From the NCBI GenBank assembly GCA_034432635.1, contig DAOUBK010000101.1, forward strand, positions 1 to 64,000: a stretch of 64,000 bases of DNA, read 5' to 3'. Positions 35,739 through 43,449 of this stretch are shown here, one piece after another (position 1 is the first letter of the stretch; each line of letters starts with the position of its first letter). The DNA comes from Roseiflexus sp034432635. GTDB taxonomy: Bacteria > Chloroflexota > Chloroflexia > Chloroflexales > Roseiflexaceae. The notes below the pieces were generated by a model. It was given only the letters and a program-made list of their open reading frames with translations, searched no databases and had not been told where the DNA came from. The position numbers and the translations under genes are program-made.

Positions 35739-36812
35739 TCATGGCGACTCTGTTATCCGTCTCCCATCCTCACCAAAGACATGTAATCGCTCACGAGCAA
35801 TAGTGAAACGCACCGTATCACCGCGACGCAGTGATGTCATACCAGGCGTTGTACTGACAATCGTTTGAGCCCCCGATCTGATGTAGAGCACCGTCTCAAC
35901 ACCCAGCGGTTCGACGAGCGTTACCTCACCGGCAAAAGAACCGTTCGGATCAGGTTGCACATCCTCCGGACGCAAGCCAATCTGGAACCGTGCTGGCAGC
36001 GTCGTATTTCTGGTTCCGTCAATAGGAATGGCTATCGAGCTCCCCTCTACGTGGATGCAGCCATTTACGAAGTCAGCCGGCAGCAAATTGATCCGCGGGG
36101 TTCCGACGAGCTGAGCAACGAACGTCGTCGCCGGATAATCATAAATCTCATGTGGAGTGCCAATCTGGACGATCTGAGCCTGCGACATCACAGCAATTCG
36201 ATCCGCCATCGTCAGCGCCTCGATCTGATCGTGAGTCACAAAGAGGATCGTACTGCTCTGGGTCTTTTGAAGGTGCTTGAGCTCAATGCGCAGCGCCTCT
36301 CGCAACTTGAAGTCCAGGTTCGACAGCGGCTCATCCATCAGAAAAATGCGCGGATTGCGCACGATTGCACGACCGATAGAAACCCGCTGCATTTCGCCTC
36401 CGGAGAGGCGAGCCGTCTTTCGTTCCAGGAGATGGCTGATGCGCAGTATTTCGGCTACATGGGTCACACGCGCCTTGATCTCCGACTCCGGCATGCGGCG
36501 GAGTGGCGCGCGCAGTGGGAATGCCAGGTTATCGTAGACCGACATGGTTGGGTACAGTGAGTACTGCTGGAACACAAAGGCCACATCACGCTGCGGCGGT
36601 GCGAGTCCATCGACCGGTTGATCATCGAACAGGACACTTCCTTCATCATGTCGCTCAAGCCCGGCGATCACGCGCAGCGTTGTGGTTTTGCCCGCACCGC
36701 TCGGTCCGAGCAGCACAAAGAACTCACCATCGCCAATCGAAAACGATACCTGATGAAGTGCCCGGAGTGTACCAAAATATTTTGTGATCGATTGGAGTGT
36801 TACATCGGCCAC
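35739..36812 (-). CDS. ABC transporter ATP-binding protein, CUT1 (UgpC/MalK-like), first of two
   Basis: A cytoplasmic ATPase of 357 residues powering sugar uptake. It has Walker A GPSGAGKTTT, signature LSGGEMQR, Walker B ILFVTHDQ preceded by RIFLMDEPLSNLD, and a C-terminal OB/TOBE regulatory domain (about 240-355). I chose a GTG start at 36812, preceded by GGAGGG, rather than a distant upstream codon. It shares fold but not close identity with the second ATPase gene, which ends 108 bp upstream. Two different ATPases suggest a heterodimer. Confidence 0.9.
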   Translation of the reverse strand: MADVTLQSITKYFGTLRALHQVSFSIGDGEFFVLLGPSGAGKTTTLRVIAGLERHDEGSVLFDDQPVDGLAPPQRDVAFVFQQYSLYPTMSVYDNLAFPLRAPLRRMPESEIKARVTHVAEILRISHLLERKTARLSGGEMQRVSIGRAIVRNPRIFLMDEPLSNLDFKLREALRIELKHLQKTQSSTILFVTHDQIEALTMADRIAVMSQAQIVQIGTPHEIYDYPATTFVAQLVGTPRINLLPADFVNGCIHVEGSSIAIPIDGTRNTTLPARFQIGLRPEDVQPDPNGSFAGEVTLVEPLGVETVLYIRSGAQTIVSTTPGMTSLRRGDTVRFTIARERLHVFGEDGRRITESP

Positions 36813-36920
36813 AAGCCCTCCGTCTGCAGAGTTCACCTGGTACAGACAAGCACAACGCTCAGGCGCTGGCGCCTTGTTGCACTGCACTATTTATTGCGCG
36901 GCATCTTTGGATTGCTGTTC

Positions 36921-38009
36921 TCACATGACGCGAATTGCGGCTTCACTTGTCGCATCGAAGAAACGTACCAGCGCCGGATCGATGTCGAAGCGCACGAGTT
37001 CACCGATTGGATACATTGTATCGCGCGATGTGCGGGCGTGGACGATCATTTCATCACTGCCGAGCGCCAGATGGAGCATTGAATATGCGCCATGCATATT
37101 GGAAGCATATACTTCGGCGGCGATAGATCCATCACTCCTGATCTTCACGGCTTCGGGTCGAAATCCAACGACGATACGGTTCTCGGTCAATCCAGCCCGC
37201 GCGATCGCCGCATGCCAGTGTTCAGGAACAGGGTAACGGCTTCCGCCTGGCAGTATCACCAGACCATCCTGGTAAACGCTGGGAACCAGATTCATGCCAG
37301 GACTGCCAATAAAACGCGCTACAAACATCGTTGCGGGATCGTAGTACACATCGTGCGGCGTACCGATCTGCTGCACAACCGCATTAGCCATCACGACAAT
37401 CCGATCGCCCATGGCCATGGCTTCGATCTGATCGTGGGTGACGTAGACCGTCGTTGCGTGCTGCTGAAGGTGCAAACGCTTGATTTCAGTACGCATCACC
37501 TCGCGGAACTCAGCATCGAGCGCACCAAGGGGTTCGTCCATCAGGAAGGCTGCCGGTCGACGCACAAGTGCACGCGCCAACGCCACCCGCTGCCGATCGC
37601 CGCCGCTGAGCGCATGCGGGCGAAGGTTGAGCAACGGTGCGATATTCAGCATCTGCACAACCTCATTGACCCGCCGCTCGATCACTTCACGCTTCTCACC
37701 TTGTGCTTCGAGCGGGAAGGCAATGTTCTGCCGGACCGTCATATGAGGGTAGAGTGCGAAGAGCTGAAAGACGAACGCAATATCCCGCTCACGACCAGAC
37801 TTCTGCGTGACATCCTGACCATTCAGCAGAATACGTCCGGCTGTGACTGTTTCCAGTCCGGCTATCATGCGCAGAGTAGTCGTCTTGCCACAACCGGATG
37901 GTCCGAGCAGCGCCACGAACTCGCCGTCGTTGACGATCAGGTCCATCGGTCGTACCGCATAGACATCGCCGAATTTCTTTTCGACCTGCTGAAGTGCAAT
38001 AGTCGCCAT
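36921..38009 (-). CDS. ABC transporter ATP-binding protein, CUT1 (UgpC/MalK-like), second of two
   Basis: A protein of 362 residues. Walker A is GPSGCGKTTT; the signature reads LSGGDRQRVALARAL; AAFLMDEPLGALDAEFREVM covers Walker B and the D-loop; the H-loop is VYVTHDQ. A TOBE domain fills the C-terminus. It begins with a plain ATG at 38009 and follows the small membrane protein gene. Together with the first ATPase, two permeases and the binding protein it completes an importer whose layout recalls the GlpSTPQV glycerol/polyol transporters of rhizobia; that comparison is from memory and by layout only. Confidence 0.9.
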   Translation of the reverse strand: MATIALQQVEKKFGDVYAVRPMDLIVNDGEFVALLGPSGCGKTTTLRMIAGLETVTAGRILLNGQDVTQKSGRERDIAFVFQLFALYPHMTVRQNIAFPLEAQGEKREVIERRVNEVVQMLNIAPLLNLRPHALSGGDRQRVALARALVRRPAAFLMDEPLGALDAEFREVMRTEIKRLHLQQHATTVYVTHDQIEAMAMGDRIVVMANAVVQQIGTPHDVYYDPATMFVARFIGSPGMNLVPSVYQDGLVILPGGSRYPVPEHWHAAIARAGLTENRIVVGFRPEAVKIRSDGSIAAEVYASNMHGAYSMLHLALGSDEMIVHARTSRDTMYPIGELVRFDIDPALVRFFDATSEAAIRVM

Positions 38010-38092
38010 TTCGGTATTGTTTCAGGTGTTGACTGCTATGTCTCGTCGACGAATGGTTTCTCTCCTGCCGGTGCAGGTGAAGCGCCAGTTGC

Positions 38093-38296
38093 TCAATCGG
38101 GCAAATGACTGACAATGATGAACATCAACGTTCCCGCCAGAATCACAACGAAACTGTAGGTATACAGTACGAGCATGAACGGCTGGAACATCATCAACGC
38201 ACCGAGAGCCATGATACCCATCGCAATCCGCTCCAGATAGCGCTTGCGCAAGACCCGGCGCGGAGTCGCATATGTCTCATCCGGTTTGTCGCTCAT
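38093..38296 (-). CDS. Small two-helix membrane protein inside the ABC transporter operon
   Basis: A protein of 67 residues. A charged start (MSDKPDETYATPRRVLRKRYLER) is followed by two hydrophobic helices (about 25-42 and 44-62). ATG 38296 has GGGGAGG 9 nt upstream, which selects it over ATG 38305 and over a longer open frame that would overlap the permease. I do not recognise the family. Its position between the MalG-like permease and an ATPase matches the place of the small DUF2160-type protein in some polyol importers, although the sequences do not look alike. It may be an accessory transporter subunit. Confidence 0.65.
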   Translation of the reverse strand: MSDKPDETYATPRRVLRKRYLERIAMGIMALGALMMFQPFMLVLYTYSFVVILAGTLMFIIVSHLPD

Positions 38297-38330
38297 CCTT
38301 GCCATCCTCCCCGTTGAAGCCGATCGTTGG

Positions 38331-39278
38331 CTATTGCCGCAGGGCGCCGAATGTAATCCCACGCAACAGGTAGTTGCGCAGTGCAAAGGTAACGATGACC
38401 ACTGGAATCAGAAAGAGGAGCGAGCCAGCAGCGATCGCCGACCATTCAACTCCTGCCGTTCCTAGCACTGTCGGGATACTCGGCGGCGCAGTACGCGCCC
38501 GTTCGCGTGTGAGCATCAACGCAAAGGCATACTCATTCCACGCGAAGATCAGGCAGAAGACCGTAGTCGCTGCAATGCCGGTGATTGCTTGGGGGAGCAC
38601 AATCTTACGAAACGCCTGCCAGCGAGTGTAGCCATCCACCAGCGCAGCTTCTTCGTACTCGCGTGGAATCTCATCCAGAAATCCTTTCAGCAACCAAACC
38701 GACAGCGACAGGTTGAAGACGGTATAGAGCAGAATCATCCCCAGATGAGTATCGTTCAGTCCCAGTTGTGTGTACATCAGGAAGATCGGAATAGTGACAA
38801 CGACGGCTGGCAGCATGCGGGTGCTGAGAATGAAGAACTGCCAGTCAGCGCTGGCACGCACCCGAAAGCGACTGAAGGCATAGGCGGCCAGCAATCCCAG
38901 AACGACTGCTGCAACCGTCGACAGTGTTGCAATGATCACGGAATTGATCAGCCGCTGGAGGTACTGACTCGGTCCGATGATCTTAAGCCCGCGTTGCAGC
39001 ATCATCCGGTCAGCCCAACCAAGATTTGGATCGCGTTCGAGTCGCTCCTGTTGCATCCTGGTCAACGTTGACCGTTGCGTAAAGAGACTGACAAACCCTT
39101 CAAGCGTTGGGGTGAAAAACACTTTCGGCGGCACAGCGATCACATCCTCACGCGGCTTGAATGCCGTCATCATCATCCAGATGATGGGGATGAGAAACAG
39201 AATGCATATGATGATTGCCAGAACAGCGCGAACGCTCATCACAGCACGCGCGCGGACAGTGTTTTCGACCTTTGGCAT
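38331..39278 (-). CDS. ABC sugar transporter permease, MalG-like (CUT1)
   Basis: A protein of 315 residues with six predicted helices; the first (about 15-35) is preceded by a basic N-terminus. The EAA loop, which contacts the ATPase, reads EYEEAALVDGYTRWQAFRKIVLP. A long periplasmic insert (about residues 55-100) with several charged residues separates helix 1 from the core. It ends in LLRGITFGALRQ, typical of MalG-like subunits. It is separated by a single base from the MalF-like gene. Confidence 0.9.
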   Translation of the reverse strand: MPKVENTVRARAVMSVRAVLAIIICILFLIPIIWMMMTAFKPREDVIAVPPKVFFTPTLEGFVSLFTQRSTLTRMQQERLERDPNLGWADRMMLQRGLKIIGPSQYLQRLINSVIIATLSTVAAVVLGLLAAYAFSRFRVRASADWQFFILSTRMLPAVVVTIPIFLMYTQLGLNDTHLGMILLYTVFNLSLSVWLLKGFLDEIPREYEEAALVDGYTRWQAFRKIVLPQAITGIAATTVFCLIFAWNEYAFALMLTRERARTAPPSIPTVLGTAGVEWSAIAAGSLLFLIPVVIVTFALRNYLLRGITFGALRQ

Positions 39279-39279
39279 G

Positions 39280-40215
39280 TCAGTCTCCCTTGATCTGGTT
39301 CAGATATTTGATATACACATTACTGACACCAATGATCAACACCAGCACAATGTATGCCAGAGCGCTTGCCTTACCAGTCTGCCAGTTCGGAAACGCAATA
39401 CGGTAGAGGTTGACTGCCACCAGCTCGGTCGCATCACCCGGACCGCCACCGGTCAGCCCCATGACCAGATCGAACGTTTTGAATGCTTCGATAGTGCGGA
39501 ACAGGACGGCGATCAGGAGGAGCGGCGCGACCATCGGCAATGTGATACGCCAGAATGTCAAGAGCGGACCGGCGCGATCGATTTCAGCCGCTTCGTAGAG
39601 ATAATCAGGGATGGCGCTCAAACCGGCAAGACAGAGCAGCATGACGTATGGCGCCCACATCCAGACATCCACAATCACGACAGCCCAGATTGCCAGCGCT
39701 GGATTACCGAGCCAGTCAGGTCCGCGCCCTGGCGGATAACCGAGCAGGTAGTTGAAGATACCGTAATTCGGATTGAAGATAAGCTTCCAGAACAACCCGA
39801 CCACGACCGGCGACAGCATCATTGGAGTGAGGATAAGGGTCGTGATCAGACCGCTACCGCGAAACTTTTGTCGCAACAGCAGCGCCAGTCCAAAACCAAC
39901 CAGGGTTTCGAGGGCAACCGATACAACTACGTAGAAGGCGGTATTTCGGAAGTATATCCACAACTGGGGATCACCCAGGATGTCGCGATAATTCTGCAAT
40001 CCGATAAAATTGGGCGGCCGGTTGGCGATTGCCGAAAAATCGGTAAAACTGAGACCAAGGCTGTAGAGGAGTGGAAAAATATTGAACGCAATCAGGAGCA
40101 CGAGGGTCGGCCAGAGAAAGAGCCGTCGGAGTGTGTCATCGCTGAGTACGCGCTGGTGACGTACACCGACCTGGGAAGATACAAACGTCTGCCGGGTTGA
40201 TTTCGCTCGATCCAT
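39280..40215 (-). CDS. ABC sugar transporter permease, MalF/UgpA-like (CUT1)
   Basis: A protein of 311 residues with six helices. The EAA loop reads YLYEAAEIDRAGPLLTFWRITLP. LTGGGPGDATELVAVNLYRIAF is the conserved loop before the last helix of the MalF family. It follows the binding-protein gene, and the gap between them contains a strong inverted repeat (40234-40289) that may lower permease expression relative to the binding protein. Specificity cannot be read from sequence. Confidence 0.9.
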   Translation of the reverse strand: MDRAKSTRQTFVSSQVGVRHQRVLSDDTLRRLFLWPTLVLLIAFNIFPLLYSLGLSFTDFSAIANRPPNFIGLQNYRDILGDPQLWIYFRNTAFYVVVSVALETLVGFGLALLLRQKFRGSGLITTLILTPMMLSPVVVGLFWKLIFNPNYGIFNYLLGYPPGRGPDWLGNPALAIWAVVIVDVWMWAPYVMLLCLAGLSAIPDYLYEAAEIDRAGPLLTFWRITLPMVAPLLLIAVLFRTIEAFKTFDLVMGLTGGGPGDATELVAVNLYRIAFPNWQTGKASALAYIVLVLIIGVSNVYIKYLNQIKGD

Positions 40216-40233
40216 GTGGTTCTCGAAACATTG

Positions 40234-40289
40234 GCGAGAGCGGAGATTGGAGATCGATACTGCCCCAGCCGATCTCCAATCTCGCTCGC
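40234..40289 (-). other. Long inverted repeat between binding-protein and permease genes
   Basis: GAGATTGGAGATCG (40243-40256) and CGATCTCCAATCTC (40270-40283) pair exactly over 14 bp, extended by GCGAG/CTCGC with a small bulge; the loop is 13 nt. In transcripts that cover the binding protein and permeases this hairpin would protect the upstream message or partly terminate, as known for malE-malF-type operons. Confidence 0.65.
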
Positions 40290-40293
40290 CGCG

Positions 40294-41694
40294 CTATGCT
40301 TTCAGCAGTCCAGCCTTTCTGAAGATATCCTCGTGCTCTCGTGCTATGGTTTCGAGAGTGCCTTGTGCAGTACCCTCGCCATTTACGACGAACTTGTGCA
40401 GTTCACGCTGTGAAACTTCCAGCAGTTCACTGTAGACCGGCACAGCCCAGAAGTCCTTCACTTTCTGCATCGACTCGGCGAAGGCCCGGTTGAACGGCGT
40501 GTTTTCCAGGAAGGCTTGTGAGTTGAGAATATTGGCATTGCAGGTATACCCGCCAAGCTCAGCCCATTTTTGCTGTACCTCGTCTTTTGCCAGCCACTTG
40601 AGGAACTCCATGGCTGCGGCCTGCCTCTCTGCGCTGATATACTTGACGATACTGATGCCCTGTCCACCGAGTGCTGAGTAGCTCTTGCCGGTCGGACCGG
40701 CCGGGTTCGAGAAGAAACCGGTCACCCTGGCGTACTTATTGGTCGCCTCATTGGCCAGCCCGGGGAAGAAAGCGAAGTAGTTCATCGCCATTGCAACCTG
40801 CCCGCCTACGAAGTGATTAATGCTCTCCTGCCAGAAGTCGTTCGAGCTGCCGGGGGGGCAGAACTTGTATAATTCGCGATAAAACTCGAGTGCTTCCACG
40901 TTCTCTTGCGAATTGAGCACTCCCAGAACCTTGTAGTCATTCGTCCCCCAATCTCCGCCCCAGGAGAACATGGTGTTCTGATAGCCCATCGTGATGGCGT
41001 CATAATCCTTCTGGGTGTAGATCGAGATGCCGTACAGGTTCTTGTCCGGCCGGGTAAAGAATTCGGCGATGTCCCGTAGCTCCGCCCACGTCTTGGGTAC
41101 ACCCAGATCGCGGTTGTACCTGGCTTTGTAATCAGCCATTTCCTGCGGATCCTCAAAAAGGTCTCGGCGATAGCTCCAACCGCAGGCATCGCCTTCCAGC
41201 GGATACGCCCAGAACTTGCCCGATCCCTTCGGGTACTCAGCATAGGCGGTAACTGTGGCCGGCGCCAGCGCCTTGCCATTCAGCTCGGTGTAGAAGACAT
41301 CAGTCAGCTCAACGTAATGCCCCTGTGTTGCGCCCTGGCCGAGCCATTGACTGTCGCCCACTACTAAGTCGTAGGCAGTGCCTCTGGCAGCAAACTCGGT
41401 GAAGACCTTGTTGCCAAATGACCCCCACGGTTCCTGGACAACTTTGACAGTCGCGTTTGGATACTCTGCAACCAGCTCCTGAAGGTAGTTCGAGGGATCC
41501 CACTCTGCCCAGATGATCGTCAGATTTGTGCTAGATCCACCAGCAGCGGGCGGGGCGGTGGTCGGCTGATTCGACGGCGCTCCGGCGGGAGTTCCGGTTG
41601 CACCGCCACAGGCTGCGAGCAGTAGCGTTCCACCACCGGCAATCACGCCACGGAGGAATGTGCGGCGTGAGAGACTCTTATCACTCAGAGACAT
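40294..41694 (-). CDS. ABC transporter sugar-binding lipoprotein (CUT1, solute-binding family 1)
   Basis: A protein of 466 residues. The signal has a twin-arginine-like SRRTFLRG and a lipobox LLAACGG, so it is a Tat-exported or Sec-exported lipoprotein, followed by a Pro/Ala/Thr linker. The mature part is a type I/II sugar-binding fold (TIIWAEWDPSNYLQELVAEY near the start, ALGGQGISIVKYISAERQAA later). The start at 41694 has AAAGGAG 9 nt upstream. It is transcribed from the operator-controlled promoter at 41745-41773 and leads the operon. Ligand unknown. Confidence 0.9.
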   Translation of the reverse strand: MSLSDKSLSRRTFLRGVIAGGGTLLLAACGGATGTPAGAPSNQPTTAPPAAGGSSTNLTIIWAEWDPSNYLQELVAEYPNATVKVVQEPWGSFGNKVFTEFAARGTAYDLVVGDSQWLGQGATQGHYVELTDVFYTELNGKALAPATVTAYAEYPKGSGKFWAYPLEGDACGWSYRRDLFEDPQEMADYKARYNRDLGVPKTWAELRDIAEFFTRPDKNLYGISIYTQKDYDAITMGYQNTMFSWGGDWGTNDYKVLGVLNSQENVEALEFYRELYKFCPPGSSNDFWQESINHFVGGQVAMAMNYFAFFPGLANEATNKYARVTGFFSNPAGPTGKSYSALGGQGISIVKYISAERQAAAMEFLKWLAKDEVQQKWAELGGYTCNANILNSQAFLENTPFNRAFAESMQKVKDFWAVPVYSELLEVSQRELHKFVVNGEGTAQGTLETIAREHEDIFRKAGLLKA

Positions 41695-41723
41695 CTGTCG
41701 TGCTCCTTTGCTCGTGACGCCTT

Positions 41724-41743
41724 TGGATACAACGGGGTATCCA
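41724..41743. promoter_or_regulatory. Operator copy 1 (TGGATAC-N6-GTATCCA)
   Basis: A perfect 7-bp inverted repeat with a 6-bp spacer, starting 1 bp downstream of the -10 of the minus-strand transporter promoter, over the expected start of transcription. An identical repeat with a different spacer lies at 41920-41939. Confidence 0.8.
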
Positions 41744-41744
41744 G

Positions 41745-41773
41745 AGAATACACGAACCGGCATGGTTTGTCAA
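41745..41773 (-). promoter_or_regulatory. Promoter of the ABC transporter operon
   Basis: Minus-strand TTGACA (41773-41768), 17-bp spacer, TATTCT (41750-41745). The operator at 41743-41724 starts one base downstream. The leader to ATG 41694 is about 45 nt. Confidence 0.8.
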
Positions 41774-41889
41774 GGGGTTTCCTGTGAAGGTAAACACGAA
41801 GTTATACTGGATGGGAAAAGTCGCTTGACCATACGACTCTTCACGATAGCGGTAGAAAAGCATCGATCATAGCCTGCCATGATTGCCTC

Positions 41890-41918
41890 TTGACAAAGTA
41901 GATCGCTTCGTGTATTTT
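41890..41918 (+). promoter_or_regulatory. Promoter of the oxidase / hydrolase operon
   Basis: TTGACA (41890-41895), 17-bp spacer, TATTTT (41913-41918). The operator at 41920-41939 starts one base downstream, in exactly the geometry of the divergent promoter. Confidence 0.8.
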
Positions 41919-41919
41919 T

Positions 41920-41939
41920 TGGATACTTTGCTGTATCCA
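41920..41939. promoter_or_regulatory. Operator copy 2 (TGGATAC-N6-GTATCCA)
   Basis: Same 7-bp arms and same 6-bp spacing as copy 1 (spacer TTTGCT here, AACGGG there). Conservation of the arms but not the spacer marks the arms as the recognised bases. The centres of the two copies are 196 bp apart, a distance that would allow looping. Confidence 0.8.
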
Positions 41940-41994
41940 GAAAGTTGTCCAATCAAATCGGAATGGCACGAACGCTTCCGGTGTCCTTGCGACG

Positions 41995-43449
41995 ATGAGG
42001 TTTCGTTCGGTGGTGCATCCATTTCAGCTCGAAGCAGTCGTCAGTGAGCTCAACGACGCGATTGGCGCCGGGTATGTTTCGACGCGCCCCAGTGACCGGC
42101 TGATCTATGCTGCCGACTGGTCATGGATGTCTCAGGTCTGGCTGGATCGTGCGCAGCCGCCAGCTATGGCCGACATTATCGTCCATCCCGGTTCAGCCAG
42201 GGAAATTGGGCTGGTGTTGCAGATCGCCGGACGATACGGACTGCCGGTCGTCCCGTGGGGTGGTGGATCGGGTTCACAGGGCGGCGCTGCGCCGATGTAC
42301 GGTGGCATCCTGCTCGATACCAAGCGTCTGAGTCGCATCCTGGAGATCGATGAGCAATCACTTACGGTGCGCGCCCAGGCTGGAATCATCGGTACGCAAC
42401 TCGAGTGGGCGCTAAACGAGCGCGGGCTGACGCTGCCTCATTATCCGGCCTCTGCCCATTGTGCCACCCTTGGTGGCTACCTGGCTGCACGTGGTTCCGG
42501 CGTCATCTCCACCAAGTACGGCAAGGCTGAGGATCTGGTGCTGGAGATTGAGGTGGTTGTACCAGGCGGTGAGATCATTCGCACCTTACCGGTGCCGAAC
42601 CACGCCTCTGGTCCAAGCCTGCTTCAGCTCTTTGTCGGCTCAGAAGGAACCCTGGGCGTCATCACCGAAGCAACGATGCGCATCGAACACATGCCGGAGG
42701 TGCGTCTGTTCCGTGGGGTGCTCTTCCGTGATCTGTCGTCGGCGCTCGAAGCCGGGCGGCGAATCATGATCCAGCGACTCCAGCCGTGCGTGATGCGGCT
42801 GTACGATCCGGCATCAACAGCGACACTGCTCCGGCGAGTCCTTGGACTGGAGCTCGAAGGCGCCTGTTTCATCCTGGGTTTCGACGGCTGGGCTGAAATC
42901 GCTGCCGCGCAGGAAGCGCGTGCCCTGGCGATCTGTACCGACCTGGGCGGTGAGGATTTGGGACCCGATCTCGGCGAGCACTGGTGGCGTCACCGCTATG
43001 ACTTCTACTATCCACCGCTGGCACTCGCGCTGCCGAAAATGTTCGGCACTGTCGAGACCGTCTGTACCTTCGCAAACATCGAGCGGCTGTATGCTGCCAA
43101 GAAGCGGGTCATCGAGGAAGAGTTCACCGAATGGGGTGCACGCTATATCGCCCACTTTTCTCACTGGTTTCCATGGGGGGTGATGATCTACGATCGCTTC
43201 GTGATTGACTCACCGCCAGAAGATGCCAGAGAGGCATTGCAACTGCACAACGCTATCTGGACTGCCTCGGCACGTGCATCACTGGCGCATGGCGGCGTCC
43301 TTAACGAGCACCATGGTATCGGCTGGAAGCTTGGTCGGCTGATGCCGGAGCTCTACGGCCCGGCATGGTCAACGTTGCTGGCTATCAAGCGTGCCCTTGA
43401 TCCACAGAACATTATGAATCCGGGCAAGCTTGGTTTTCCTGTAAAGTAA
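41995..43449 (+). CDS. FAD-linked oxidase, VAO family (glycolate oxidase GlcD / alkyl-DHAP synthase-like)
   Basis: A flavoprotein of 484 residues. The FAD-binding PCMH domain has VVPWGGGSGSQGG and SAHCATLGGYLAARGSG followed by VGSEGTLGVITEATMRI. The C-terminus has LNEHHGIGWKLGRLMPELYG and LDPQNIMNPGKLGF, the family's conserved ends. HFSHWFPWGVMIYDRF is closer to alkyldihydroxyacetonephosphate synthase-like members than to GlcD. It should oxidise a hydroxy acid or polyol, passing electrons to the Fe-S protein encoded directly after it. No Shine-Dalgarno is obvious at ATG 41995. Confidence 0.88.
   Translation: MRFRSVVHPFQLEAVVSELNDAIGAGYVSTRPSDRLIYAADWSWMSQVWLDRAQPPAMADIIVHPGSAREIGLVLQIAGRYGLPVVPWGGGSGSQGGAAPMYGGILLDTKRLSRILEIDEQSLTVRAQAGIIGTQLEWALNERGLTLPHYPASAHCATLGGYLAARGSGVISTKYGKAEDLVLEIEVVVPGGEIIRTLPVPNHASGPSLLQLFVGSEGTLGVITEATMRIEHMPEVRLFRGVLFRDLSSALEAGRRIMIQRLQPCVMRLYDPASTATLLRRVLGLELEGACFILGFDGWAEIAAAQEARALAICTDLGGEDLGPDLGEHWWRHRYDFYYPPLALALPKMFGTVETVCTFANIERLYAAKKRVIEEEFTEWGARYIAHFSHWFPWGVMIYDRFVIDSPPEDAREALQLHNAIWTASARASLAHGGVLNEHHGIGWKLGRLMPELYGPAWSTLLAIKRALDPQNIMNPGKLGFPVK

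Noticed and set aside
38977..40200. Long plus-strand open frame (407 codons) opposite the ABC permeases
   Set aside because: The complementary strand encodes two permeases with EAA loops; this frame is Asp/Arg/His-rich low-complexity shadow.
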